64,000 nt of DNA from Marasmius tenuissimus (GCA_029532415.1 JAQOTA010000046.1:1426001-1490000), one strand, 5' to 3'. Positions 33,354 through 45,243 are shown, counted from the stretch's first letter. The notes: generated by a model not told the origin, from the sequence alone. Translations and numbers: made by a program.

Positions 33354-34854
33354 ATGACCCTTCCTGAAGCCCTGTAAGTTCGTTTTATTGAGTACGAGAC
33401 AATGGAGCGGAACTCATATGCAGAGGGATCTTTCTGACTTTGTGGCTGGTTCTTCCGATAGCGGGAGGAATCACAATCTCTGACTTCAAGCCCGAGACAA
33501 AGCCTAAACCAGGATCGAAAACCGTCGCGTCGTGGAGCAGAGGCCCATTCAAGGACCCAAGAGCATTCGAGTTCGGTTGGATAGAAATAGGTACCAACGC
33601 AACACACATCCACTTGACGGGTAGCACCATTAATATCACCGAGACTACTACGGCGGGGAGTATGGAGGTAACTTATCCATTCGAGTCAGGGTGAGTTTGT
33701 TTTGTACTGCGGGTGCATCGAGGATTCTCTAAGTGTCGTTCACGATGCAGGCGATACAATCTAGCCATCTTTGCTGTGCCCATGAAGTGCTGGATTATAG
33801 TTTTCATCGACCCTGCGGCTACTGACCACGCCTTAGTGGACCTTTATTCATCAACGACCAGGAAATCGATGTGGAAAGTCCGACAGGTGGCACCATAACA
33901 TCCTCTGAGTCCTCTGCCTTCGCCACCACGACTAGCGAGCGACTTCAGGCAACATCGGAAACATCTCTTTCTGGACACGATGATCCTAGTCAAACGGACG
34001 ATCTTTCCGGACCGAGTATTCATCTCACCTCATCCCAGTCCAGTGCTATGAGCACGAGCGTTTCAAATGCACCACTGCCATCTGAAACACAGAGCACCAC
34101 GTCTGAAAGGTGCGGAGGCTCGATCTTGTTGTTCTGAACTGATACTGATCAACTCCCACGTCGGCCTTTCTCCCTGCCTCCGCCAGTGTTACAAGCAGGG
34201 AACCCTCATATACCGCGCTTTCGTCGACCGCTACACCCGCCAGAAGGTGAGAGGACCCTTCATTGAGGCTTCAAAAAAGCCGACTGACGTTTGTTTTTTC
34301 TGCCATGCAGTCAACCTTCCGATGTCTCACAAACTCACCATTCCGACCCGTTGGCCGTTGTCCCAGTAGTTGCCGGTACCATCGGTGGTGTCCTAATGAT
34401 TGTCATGGTTGCTTTTGCTGCCCGATGTTACTTGCGGGAACGACGTTCTGGAATGCAAACCCGAGGTATCAACCCATTCCTGACGCATGAATCGGAGAAC
34501 AGAGGCATTTTAACAGACACAGACAGTACAGGTGTACAGCAACGCTCAGGGCGACCGGGTACCAACCAAGCTAATATCGATCGTAGTCCCGATACTGAAC
34601 TCGGGCCACCGCCGCCAGTGATACTGGAATACACAGAGGACACATCTTCCGCCACTGCCATCACTGCAGCAGTCCGGAGTAGTTTGGAGGGTCCAAGCAT
34701 CGCCCGAGCAGCACCTTATAGGCAGGAATTGAGAGTGTTCACAACGGACGAGCTGGCTGCAGAGTTGAAACAAAGACTGTGGGAGGAAGGACGGTGGGAA
34801 CTTGATGAATCCTTACCAGGATATCCCGAGAGTGATCAAGGAACATCTCAGTGA
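33354..34854 (+). CDS. Type I membrane protein with Ser/Thr stalk and GH76-type cytoplasmic tail
   Basis: Six exons (33354-33373, 33424-33690, 33751-33786, 33837-34109, 34187-34246, 34311-34854) add up to 1200 bases, 399 residues, with every phase matching. The intron before 33837 has a CTGAC branch site. Layout: signal peptide (LTLWLVLPIAGGITIS), a compact beta-rich lumenal domain of about 100 residues with N-glycosylation sites, a Ser/Thr-rich stalk (about 130 residues), a membrane segment (VVPVVAGTIGGVLMIVMVAF) and a 150-residue cytoplasmic part with INPF after the membrane. The C terminus TTDELAAELKQRLWEEGRW...LPGY resembles the tail of the GH76-like proteins next door. The lumenal domain has no enzyme motif I recognise. 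Probably a plasma-membrane wall sensor or adhesion-type protein. Its neighbour at 35.2 kb points towards it. Confidence 0.75.
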
Positions 34855-35198
34855 GAATCAGAGAGATAGTATTTACCCATTTCACATAGTAACACAGGGT
34901 CACTTGGGCGTTCACTTGGGCGTCTCAGTAAGGTCACGGTGTCGAAACCCCGTATGTACGTGTTATAGTGGCAACCACCAGACGTCGGGCGGACTGGGGG
35001 GGGGGGGAGTGGAAAGGAGAATGATGGGAATAGAATGGATGAAATCCGCAGGTTGGCCCCGGCCGGGCTCATAGGGGAAGGCGATACATATGCATGAAAG
35101 TCTGAAGTACAGTTCATATGGAAGACTGGATATAATCAATCCCGGCGGGGTGTCATATGTAAGTATATTGACCTACTTGGCGTACATTGCGCCTGGAG
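34855..35198. other. Convergent intergenic region
   Basis: Lies between the 3' ends of two genes on opposite strands. Contains a run of nine to ten G near 35000. No terminator-like element or gene recognised. Confidence 0.5.
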
Positions 35199-37548
35199 TT
35201 AGCTAATATGGCGTCTTTCGCTACGCTCGACTAGCGGTGAATGATACTCTGGCGGTGCTTCATTGAGATCCCATCGTCCTTCGTTCCTCAGGCGCTGATT
35301 CAACGCCAGAACCAATTCCTCTGTCGTAGCTCCTGTGATCGGTGACGTATTGGAAACCCTATCGCCAGGAGTTTGACGTGTGTTACGGTCGTCGACAACA
35401 AAGCCAGGAAGAGAAGGTCTGTGCCCATCCTGCCAGCCTTTGTTAAGAGAAGTGGGAGCCTTCCACGGTGTTACTATCTCATGGTCCTGAGCTTTGGTGC
35501 GGCATCTACGGTTATATGTCCAAACAGAGGCGATTACGAGTCCAACTAGAGCAATCCCACCAATCACGGCACCAACTATAACGCCTACCGGAGTTGATCG
35601 CGACCGTGAGTCCGAATCTACAGAAGGGGATCCTGAAGGCGTTTGAGAGGCATTGTTTCTGCCGACAGCTAAGCCACCAAGTAGGGCGGCTATGGCTCCC
35701 GCCTGCGAGCTGTTGTCGAATCGAACTCCGACCGGCCCATCATATTCAGGGCCATAAACATTGCTTCCTGGGGATGCTGAAAGGTCCACGACTGAGTTGA
35801 ACTGGCAATTAAATTTAGACATTGCGAGCTTAGCGGCAGAACGAGGCAAGTACCTGAGTCGAGATGTAACTTCCGAGATATGACTTGAGGTCCGTTGAAG
35901 TCGTGTTCGCCCGGTATAGTGCAGTATACCCGCGCATGAGGTGGACCTTAGGCTCATCGTGATCACTGAACCGCACGCGCTCCAAATCTGTTATTCATAT
36001 GCTCACTAAGAATACAAACCCATGAAAACGAAACGTATGGTGAAGACCTACTCAGAATCTGTCCGGGTTGATGCCAACTCGAGTTTGAAGTTGATTCCAC
36101 AACAATCTCTCGCACACTATTGTCACAAGTCAGTGAACACTGAGCCTGAGGAGTCGAGAGGCTCCAACTTACAACGCCATGGTAGATGTGTCCCGAGTTA
36201 GGGACGCGAGGATCGATAGTCCAAGAACGATGGACCCAGTGTCGTACGGGAAAACGTTCGATCCAACCGGGGAGCAATCCTTAGACTTGATCTGGTTCAA
36301 GAAAACGCCGCTCCCTCGATACAGGTGGCGTCGAACAAAATCAGCAGACTTCTGTGCGAGATCGAGATATGTCTGATTGGAGGTAGCACTAGACAGTGCT
36401 GCTGACAGACTGCTTTGATCAGGTTCACGTTGGGGCATTAGAAGGCCTCCAAAACACGTACACCAAAAAGTCCCTAAGATGTGAAAGTTAAGCGGTGGGA
36501 GGCATGAACGATATCAAAGGTGGGATTCGCATACCCGGTAGTACCAGCATTCAAGTACCGGTCTTTGACATCGTTCTAGAAGTAATTACAGTATCAGCTT
36601 CCTTCCGAATACTCACTCAAGATATACGAACTGTCAAAGAAAACGATCCGCCGGCGAGTGTAGCTTTTGTACGTCCGTTAGAATAGCTGCACTTGAGTAG
36701 AGCGTATCCGCACTCACCACCATTGGGACAAACTGATGCTATGCTCAAATTCTCCGTCCCTGAGCCCCCAATCATGACGTCCGAGTCTGTTAGTGTTAAC
36801 GATAGCCCTGAAGCCCAAGCACTCTCTGCGATCTTCAACAGTGTTTCGTCGCCGTTAGCAAGGTGGGCAAGTAAGGCCGCATATCCATACACGCTTTTTG
36901 GGGGGCGACACCGTTGATCAGGGAGGTTGTAAGTACGTAGACAGATAACTGGTACCCACAGTTGATTCCTGGTCTTAGTGTTTGTATGATATCAATGCAC
37001 GGATCGTGGTCGTAAACGGATGCTAAACGAACCCTGTAGTGTTAATGATCAACGGCTGGATTGGGAGCAAAAGAGTGAGTCACATACTCGCGGTCAGGTC
37101 CTAGATCCTGCAGGGTAGGGATATAAAAATTCCATACTATATCTTTATACTTCGCCTGCGAAGAGAAGAGGTCGTATTGTGCCATTTCGACAAGCAGGTC
37201 GCCATAGGGCCAGCTACGCGCTTCGGAAGTTAGTTAAAGAGGGACTGGAATCCTATCAGACTTGAACACACTTGGAAGGGCACCCGATGTCAAAAAGAGG
37301 CGGTCAGTCCGCACGACTAAATCTATTGCTGCGGCTGAAACTGTTTGGAGATCTTCTTGAGAGATTGTGATATTGGGCTTCTGGAGTGGTAGTCGAGTAT
37401 CAGTTTGCTGCATCTGGAACGCGAGGGCAAAAGCACTTGCCCTAAAAGAGGAAGTTGATGGCAGGGCCTGAGAATACGTGTGTCCGATGAATGCACAGAA
37501 CAAGACGATTATGATAGAGTGAAGATGTGAACTTGGGAGGGGAAGCAT
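35199..37548 (-). CDS. GH76-like membrane-anchored protein, copy B (apparently intact)
   Basis: Eleven exons: 37262-37548, 37088-37213, 36956-37033, 36718-36893, 36632-36663, 36535-36575, 36462-36473 (12 bases), 36173-36409, 36052-36116, 35854-35987 and 35199-35801. They total 1791 bases, 596 residues. Features: signal peptide, an all-helical six-hairpin-type domain (VYGYAALLAH; TYLDLAQKSADFVRRHLY; YDTGSIVLGLSIL; HLMRGYTALY), a Thr/Ser/Gly linker, a Gly-rich membrane helix (VGVIVGAVIGGIALVGLVIA), VTPWKAP and a tail with TTEELVLALNQRL and APPEY. The family is annotated as glycoside hydrolase 76 (alpha-1,6-mannanase, Dfg5/Dcw1-related), but the adjacent Asp pair expected before the G-[WY] helix is replaced by CGVYGYAA. 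The exon 4/5 junction uses a shifted donor (GTACCA) and acceptor compared with copy A. Most probably a wall- or surface-associated protein. Confidence 0.75.
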
Positions 37549-39750
37549 ACTCTCAAAGTGCTTCCCGAGCCTAGAAACAGGAAGGGTGGGTCCAATCAAC
37601 GTGGTTCGTAACAACGAGCATTATAACCATTGACATTGACTAGCGAAAACCATCAGATGACCCAAGACCTCTCCCGAATTGGACACGATCGCAAGGGGCG
37701 ATGGCAAGTGCCTGACAAGTTCTGGCGATCACCATCAGCGCTTCAGCCATCGTCCATTCAGTTGTTTGTCATAGAATCACGATGGGGACATCCAGAAGCC
37801 TTATAGAGCCTTATTCAGTGAAATAGCCCGAGAGAGAATCTCACAGCCTACAGTAACACTTACCTCAAAAGAGCTTTAGTCTCGTGTAACCAGACTGACG
37901 ATATACACTGACGATCGCAAGCGATGTGCGTATATGTAAAAGAGCTTGGCCGCGCTGGGTTCCATAACGGTTCCAGGATGACAGAGCTGAGAGTTCAGCC
38001 CTCCACCAGAAGAAGCATCGCCGAGTTGGGGTTCGCGAGAGTGGTCGTCAAAAGGAGTGCAATGAAAAGAGCAATGTAGAATGATTGAAGGACCGATGAA
38101 CCTCATCACTACCTCGGCCCCTAATAGCTACGTCGATTCGTTGAATTCGAGTCTAGCCTATAGGTCACTCAGAGTCGAATCCTATGAAAGATTGAGAGCC
38201 GGTATTATAGGAATCGTAAAAGCGCGTTGAACGCCACTCGAGTTGAGGGTTTGACAGACTAGGTTGGGTATCGCCAGCTAGGGTCGGATTAGGACGCCAT
38301 GATCGTGGCTAAGAAATAAGGTACCGCCGGAGAAAATTTGAACTCCGACCTGGGTGGGACTTCCGGGCGGCGACTTCTCCCCGCTCCCCAAATTTCCACT
38401 TCCACTTGTGATGTCAACAGACTTTTGGAGGCCAGAAGTTTGAATGCCCCAACTCTCTACGTGGTGAATCCTTTCTCCTCCTCCCTTTCTATGTCTACTT
38501 TCTCTACTCTACTCTAGAACCTGAGATCTCCCTCAAAACGAAGCTCGAACTTGTCAATCAGTCTTCGCGTTGACAAAATCAACGGTGCCTTCTTGCTGAT
38601 ATCTCCAAACGTTCAGTAGATCGGCTGAATGATGGGTGCGATTGGGAATGGATCACAAACAGGATCTCGACGCCAAACTACCCTTATTCTGAACAAGAGC
38701 TACTCGTTTCGAGAAAGCGGAATGCTGAGCACAGATAACATTTCACGAGGCGTCATAAGTCTGAGTTAGTCCTAGTTTGGGCAAGTTTATGGCTGTGTTA
38801 ATCGATTATACAGGCTCAACGTGTTTTGTTGAAGTCAGCAATGCTGCTTCTTCTCGCTGCCGTCAAGTAAGGTTCATTCGTTTCGATGGAGACTGCGAGG
38901 ACGCCATGGTACGTTCTTCAGTGACAGGCCCAGTCCCACTTCAAATGTTTCAGGAGATACGCTGAACTTTGAAGTGGGTCATCAACTTGTGTTAGCCATG
39001 GTATGAATTGCTCCCGGGTGATGATTCCCGTCAGTCTGGGTCACTGCGACTCCTACGACGAGTTACACAACGAGGCAAGATGTGCACGCAAGTATCTCCC
39101 GGGCTTGATCCAGGCCCGACTGGACCTCAACTCGGAAGTGCTGCTACTTACCATGGCCAGAGTCCCATTGTAATCTGGCTTTCCAATATTTCCTACACCG
39201 AGCCTCTCTCCAATCACGAGCTTCGAGCTGTGAGTCTCGAGTGAATCCAGTGGTGCCGCGGACGAAGAAAAACAGAGATCACAATGCTATCCAACCTACT
39301 CAGCCGCAAATGATCTACACCCGGGGCTGTGTTAGCTGGAACTAAAAAAGTTGGTCGAATGGTCAGATGGGTATGAATGGGAAGACGACCGTCGACAGAC
39401 GACAATGGCAAGTGCGGTATTTGGTTGTATATTCGTTTGTGTCATGATGATCTTGATTCTGGCCTTGGTCTTTTGATTCTCTTGCTTCGGGCGGTCGACT
39501 TCACCACAAAAAAAAACACTCGAGATGCCATCGCACGCATTGCGAAGCAAATTCGAAGCCTGGTCTGTACTCGCGAGTATAACATTCGGCGTCAATTTGT
39601 AGAGCTCAAGCGCTCATCCTCCGCCGATTTCTCACTTGCCAGATATCAATAAGTAAATGAAGACGGTTGGAGGATCGCGGAAGGCTAGTTTTTCAATTCG
39701 AACTTCACCGGGTTTGTACTGCAGGTGCCTAATAGATAGGCAAAAAGAGT
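37549..39750. other. No gene recognised (2.2 kb)
   Basis: Includes the presumed promoter of the minus-strand GH76-like gene B (no clear TATA). Open frames at 38777-39652 are short and have no recognisable motifs. Nothing else supportable seen. Confidence 0.4.
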
Positions 39751-39829
39751 GACCCCTACCCGGATTGAACGGATGACCTTCTGGAAGCCTGAACTGGAAT
39801 CAGATGCTCTACCGCTGAGCTAAGGGATC
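39751..39829 (-). tRNA. tRNA-Trp (CCA), with a short intron
   Basis: On the minus strand the acceptor strands GATCCCT and AGGGGTC pair over 7 bases. The D arm is GCTCAGCGGTAGAGC, the anticodon loop TTCCAG carries anticodon CCA after U33, and the T arm is ATCCG TTCAATC CGGGT. The extra bases TTCAGGCT after the anticodon are best explained as a small intron at the usual 37/38 position, leaving a 3' anticodon strand CCAGA with one imperfect pair and a 5-base variable loop. A-box TAGCTCAGCGG and B-box GTTCAATCC are present. Confidence 0.85.
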
Positions 39830-40480
39830 AACGGATCGAAACCTGCTGATAGCATTCTGAAACTCCAATCAGCCGCCGCTCGGAGGCTCTGTGGCCTGTC
39901 GCGTGATCAGGTCTTTTTCCTCGGTACCCCAATTGAGGAAGAAATTTTCAGCTGTCGCTAGGCTTGCCAGATCGCTACACTGAGTACACACTGGTCACTA
40001 TTCCTCGCCAGCCGGGTAGCTGACACTCGGCCTGTCCGCGAGGCCCCTGCTTCGGTTTCAGGTCTAATCCCTTCGGTTTGGACTCATTTCACCTACCCAG
40101 CCCTAGCTCAAGTTTCTACCGGACTTCCGACTGGGACGACGCCAACCTACCCACTTGGTGCTCACGCACGCATCCCCATACTCATATCATCAACGATGAT
40201 CAAAAGATGATAGTCTCTCGCCTCCTGAAAATGCTCAGGGTCCCTGGTGACATTCCTTACGGTGGCGCTGGAATCGAGTCCCTAGCCCGTTGTCGCCACT
40301 ATGGTGTATATGGCCCTAACTGATGCTCTCGGCAGTATGTCCTTGAGACGGACGCCGCCCGATCAATATTCAATGCTACAGTATCTGTCTACTCTACGAG
40401 TAAGTACAAGAGATAGACACACTGCGGCCGGACCGCGACCACCCTCCTGCGCAGCGCGTACGTGTATCTAGGCTCAAATG
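39830..40480. other. No gene recognised
   Basis: Between the tRNA and the truncated GH76-like pseudogene. An open frame at 40078-40323 lacks a recognisable domain. The N-terminal exon expected for the GH76-like copy C (signal peptide) is not found here. Confidence 0.4.
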
Positions 40481-41903
40481 GAGATCTTCGAAACCTCTAG
40501 GCTGCAGCAATCAATTTGTTCATAAAGTCTGACGGCTTTTTCAATACAACGCCGAAACCTCTTCCAGGTATGTTCCACAGGTCGGCAGCGTCTGCCACGA
40601 TCCTTCGAAAGTTCTAGCTGGCCCTATGGAGAACTTCTTACGCACAAGGCCCAATTCGATCTCATCGCTTCGCAGGCGAAGTATGATAAGATAGCACGAG
40701 ATGTCCATCTCCCCGCCCTCCGGAACTTGAATCCCGACGTCAAGTATGTGCTTTGTTTCGTCGTTTTCCATTCAGATAGTATAGCCGGCGGGCATCATAG
40801 GGTTCGTTGACTCAGTCACAATTCATGGCTATATCGTGTATCCACATTGATGCCTGTCTAAGTTTGTGTACCTCAGACTAGGAACGCGCTGTGAGTCTCA
40901 GCTCATGGCCTATCCAACCTTTTACTCCTAACTCAGGGAACTCAAGACACTCAGAACTCGTCGGTAATGAGATTGTGAGTTAAACATATTTGGACGCCTC
41001 GATTTCACGTCGGCAGTGGCCAGTGCTCACCAAACACCCATATCGTTCAGGTTGCGCGATGTTGTTCTGGAATCAACTGCACCGAAAATATGGCACACCA
41101 GTACTGATAACGTGTTGCTAAACGACGCGGCAACAACGTAGAAAACAAAACACACCGTATGGGTGCTTATGTTGAAGTATACCAGGCAAACACAACTCCA
41201 GCAGACCTCAAGTCGAAACTAGGAAGCTACATATCAAAGCAGGTACACCCCCCGCTCTACGATCGAGCGTACGATGTCTGATATTACCATTCGGCGCTCC
41301 TTAATTTGCTGGTATAATGCGGTCATTGATTGTGCGACTTCGAGAGGAAGCAATATCTATAGCTCTCAATATGACGGGCCACCCATAACCCAGTTCGGCG
41401 ACGGTTCACAGGTCGGAGCCATAGCCACACTACTGGGGGGTCTGGCTGTTGTACAAATCAACAGCCGTACAGCCCCCCGCTCGCCATCAATTTTAGTGGG
41501 CGCCGTAGTTGGAGGTCTCATTGGTGGTATTGCTTTGGTCGGGCTAATTATCGCCGCCGTATACATGCGAAGACGCCGTGCCAGATCCCGCAATCAGAGA
41601 CTAGTAACTCCGTGGGAGACCTCCACCGACTCACTCAACATTGAAAAAAGGTGCGGATTGAAGTTGGAGCCCAGACCGCCCCCTCCTCCTGGAAACGAGG
41701 CTGTGGTCGGGCGTGATACAGGTTTTGACAACAGGATCACCTCCAACACGCAGAGTATTACAGTGACTACAACGGAGGAGCTGGTCTTGGCACTGAATCA
41801 GCGCCTGAGGGACGAAAGACGGTGGGACCCAAACGAGATACCGCCAGAGTATCCACAGATCGAGTATGATATGTTTGCAAGAGAAAGGTGTACTATTATT
41901 TGA
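40481..41903 (+). pseudogene. GH76-like membrane-anchored protein, copy C (pseudogene lacking its core)
   Basis: Recognisable pieces, in order. First, GDLRNL then TAG then AAAINLFIKSDGFF (40481-40560; in-frame stop and no signal peptide). Next, the exon starting WPYGEL (about 40619-40741), a decayed exon near 40800-40905, then directly the exon starting LRDVVLES (about 41051) and MGAYVEVYQAN (about 41160). The last exon runs to 41903, with the membrane helix (LVGLIIAAVY), VTPWETS and TTEELVLALNQRL...IPPEY. The exons for the central helical domain (about 230 residues in the intact copies, including the 12-base microexon) are missing. The acceptor AG before the final exon is lost (GCTGG). The tail frame is intact, which suggests decay was recent or the tail is transcribed separately. 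Confidence 0.8.
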
Positions 41904-42506
41904 GATTGGACGTAATGTATCATGTCAAGAAAGTGAATATGGTCTTTGCTGTTGCTTCGTCTGATCATCGGACCTTGACAGCATCCAGCCCCTTCTAGCG
42001 CATGGTAAAGTCAATATAGTTGAGTATACCGGGGTCCGGGATACACCTTCCTACTTGCATGTGGTTCTGAAAGCTGATCTCTTGCGAGGCCCCAGGGTGG
42101 CGTTCAAGGTTCAAACCTAAGTTTAAATGCATCTGCCCAAGACACGTCAAAGGCTGGGACACATTGCACTCAAATTACCACGTTAGAAACGCGCAGGCTA
42201 TCGTGAGGACGGGATCCTTTCGTATTGGGCCGCTCAGTACCCTTCGCTGGATGTGGCAACTTTGAGTATTTATATCCTAGTCCGAGTCCCGCGAAGACCA
42301 ATATATCGCAATGGAGTCGATCTGATGTTACGAAAGCTAAAACACATCATGAGACTGGAATGATGGTGTCTCCACCAGTTCTAACTTCTGTCATTCAGCG
42401 TTTGTTTAATATAGGTTGGGTCTGAGCCTGTTGCCTCAAAACATCCGCAGATTTGGTGTCACCCCTTGCTCTCAATCACCCTCTGCCAGCCCTCTTCTTC
42501 CTTCCC
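41904..42506. other. Intergenic; upstream region of GH76-like gene D
   Basis: A TATA-like TATTTATATC near 42268 and pyrimidine-rich stretches at 42465-42505 precede the ATG at 42507. No other gene seen. Confidence 0.45.
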
Positions 42507-44912
42507 ATGCATTCGTGTGCTCACCTTGTGCTCCTCTTGTGGTGCATCGCGAGCATACACTCTGGACGATGTCAGGTCTCCTTGCCCTCCACCTCTTCCT
42601 TCAGGGTAAGTCTGAGTTATTTCGTTCCCTCGAGCCAGGTTACAGCTGATAGACTGTGGCATGATGATGTCCATTCAGAAGCCTACCATCGCCTCTACTA
42701 AACAGCTCCGCCGAAGTACTACAGCTGCGGCCATCGACAAATTGATTCAAACGGACCCCTTCTTCACCGCGATCACCCCATTACAAAGTAAGGGTCGTTT
42801 GTGAGAGTAAAATCCATCATTTTATGATTTCTCAAGCCACCAGTTGGCCATACGGAGATATTCTTGCTGAGATGGCAGAATTCGATCTCCTCACGGCGCA
42901 GACCAAGTATAAAGAGGTGGCACAGAAATCCTTTCTTCCCTCCCTCCAGGAGTGGAAGCCAGATCCCGAGTGCGTTATCCATCATATGATAGTCGTGATT
43001 GGATGCTAATTGCCGAGCTCCAGGGTACTTTTTACGAATCAAATTAATATTTATACTTGCGCTTACCAAGTAGCTTTCCAGATTAGACAAGGGTTGTGAG
43101 TTCCTCGTCATAGTCGTTTGTCTAACTCTGAATGACGAGATTGTGTAGTGTCTACGGATATGCGGCGTTGCGTTCCTATTTGGCCTACAGGGACGACAAC
43201 TTCCTAAAGGTTGCACAGACGATTTGGAACGACGGGGCGACTTACATGCTGTCTGAATCAGATGTCGAAGCCGGGAAGTCTCCGGTGAAAAATACCCAAA
43301 TCGCTTCTGTGTGTCCGGATGGTGGTGAATTTCATCGAATTCGACATGTCCTCCGAGATTAATTGTGAACTCGCAGGCACCCTGGTTGGTGGAGTCTTCT
43401 ACGCACGGGTGAGTTTGCCATCGATGTGAAGGAAGTCAAGATTGTTCATGCAACTCAGACTGATCCAGCAAACCCGCTCATCACAGCAGGGGCGACCAGG
43501 TAAGCTTCGTCGTCAATACCTGGATACTGTCACGGATGCAGAAGCTCACCTCCATCTCTCTTCCAGCGACTTTCTCATGTACGTTACTCTTTTCGTGGCG
43601 TGCTACTCGCTCTGAATCGAGGCGACCGTCAAGCCTGTCAGTGTCCCTTGCCGCGGCAACGTCAAACCAAACCTACTTGGAATTTGCCCACAAGTCGGCT
43701 GATTTCATTCAGCGCCATCTCTATCGAGGAGACGGTCTTTTCTGGAACAGCATTTATCCCCAAAATTGCACCACAGAGAAATCCTTCCCGTACGAAACAG
43801 GCTCAGTCGTTCACGGAATCTCGATTCTCGCTTCCTTGTCTCAGAATGCGACGATCGTGAACTTGTGGGTCGATTTGATCTCGTCCCTCCATTACAACTA
43901 ATAGGATCATGATAGCGCTCGAGACGTAGTTGTCGGTGCAACTTCCAGCAAGTCTTGGCACGACTCGACTTATATCATGAGTAAGTTTTGAACCTGATTG
44001 AGTTACGTCCTTTAGTACTCATACTGATCAACAGACCTGGGGGGTGATAACGGAGAACCTCGAGTACACTTGATGAGGGGCTACACTGCGCTATACAACG
44101 GGAGTGTCGCTCCCCCAGATCTGAAATCGTACCTCGAAAGTTATATTTCAACCCAAGTGCGTACTGTCTCATCAAGTTTGTCGACCGACCTAACGAATTA
44201 CCGCCAGTATAACGCTGTCATTGACTTGGCCACATCAGGCGGTAGCAATATTTACGGACAAGCATACGACGGGCCGTCTAATGCTGAGTTCAATCTCAAC
44301 TCGCAGGCAGCAGCGATCGGAGCGTTATTAGGAGGTGTCCTGCTTGGAGGAAATGAAACATCTCCCAATACGCCCCTCACTACACCTCCCACTACGTCTC
44401 CTACTACAGAGTCCAATGGCTCATCGCCGCGCTCAACGCCCGTGGGGGCGATCGTCGGGGGCGTTATCGGCGGTCTTGCTGGAATCGCTGTGATACTCAC
44501 TCTGGGCTTGCTCTATCTGCGTAAAAGACACTCAGGTGACCATGAAGATTCCCCCAAGGTGACTCCTTGGACCCCGGCTGCTCCTGTATACAATTCCACC
44601 CCAGTGAAGGACGAAGACAACACGCCAAGCACGGAACAAGCTATCGACAGCAGGAGCCAGTTGTCCCCACAAAGGCTGGCAACGTCCGCCCCTCAAAGCA
44701 CTTATGTGTCTACGAGTGTCGATGATTCCACCGAGGCTCCAAGTGGGTCCCCTAACGTCCCAGGAATTGCCAGAGCAACAACGGACCAGTTAGTAACAGC
44801 ACTCAACCGGCGACTGCGTGAAGAGGGGCGGTGGGATCCGGAAGAACTCCCTCCCGAATATCAGAGTGAACGGGGGGGTGGACGAAGAGGGCCTGGGAAG
44901 GCCCCACAATGA
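42507..44912 (+). CDS. GH76-like membrane-anchored protein, copy D (apparently intact)
   Basis: Twelve exons: 42507-42605, 42646-42787, 42837-42969, 43024-43095, 43149-43324, 43377-43408, 43459-43499, 43567-43578 (12 bases), 43634-43864, 43916-43980, 44035-44156 and 44208-44912. They total 1830 bases, 609 residues, all phases matching. Order: signal peptide (LVLLLWCIASIHSG), helical domain (WPYGDILAEMAEFD; VYGYAALRSYLAY; TYLEFAHKSADFIQRHLY; YETGSVVHGISIL; HLMRGYTALY), a Thr/Pro-rich linker, a membrane helix (VGAIVGGVIGGLAGIAVILT), VTPWTPA, a long Ser/Thr-rich cytoplasmic segment and the tail TTDQLVTALNRRLREEGRW...LPPEYQS. The adjacent Asp pair typical of GH76 catalysis is not seen before GYAAL. 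The PPEY is a canonical PPxY motif. The start was chosen because it opens a signal peptide aligned with copy B; an upstream in-frame ATG (42453) would bury it. Confidence 0.8.
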
Positions 44913-45243
44913 TAGGTTTACGTAGCTACCTCAAACTACATAGGTATAACTTTGTCGATTGAAGGGTGGTATTCCGAACTCGCTGAGGGTCACTGATGTG
45001 GTCGGCATCCAGGCGATGTGGCTAAATAAATGTGCACAAAAACGGCACGCATCATTCACAGTATCAACGTTGATAATATTGAGTACTGACTCGAAGGGTC
45101 AGACTGAGTCAAGACCCACAGGTCTAGACACACGCGGAGTCAGATCAATCCAACGCGTGCCACACGGCAATTACCGAATGGGAGCATGATGAGCCGTCAC
45201 CTGACGATCAACGCGTCTTGAGCACGAACCACGACCTCGCCAA
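44913..45243. other. Intergenic
   Basis: No gene recognised; short upstream region of the next gene. Confidence 0.5.

Noticed and set aside
33720..33898. Continuous frame through 33787-33836 in the type I membrane protein gene.
   Set aside because: It ends early and loses the conserved continuation; the GTGCTG...CTGAC...TTAG intron restores the family-like frame and makes all exons add up to a multiple of three.
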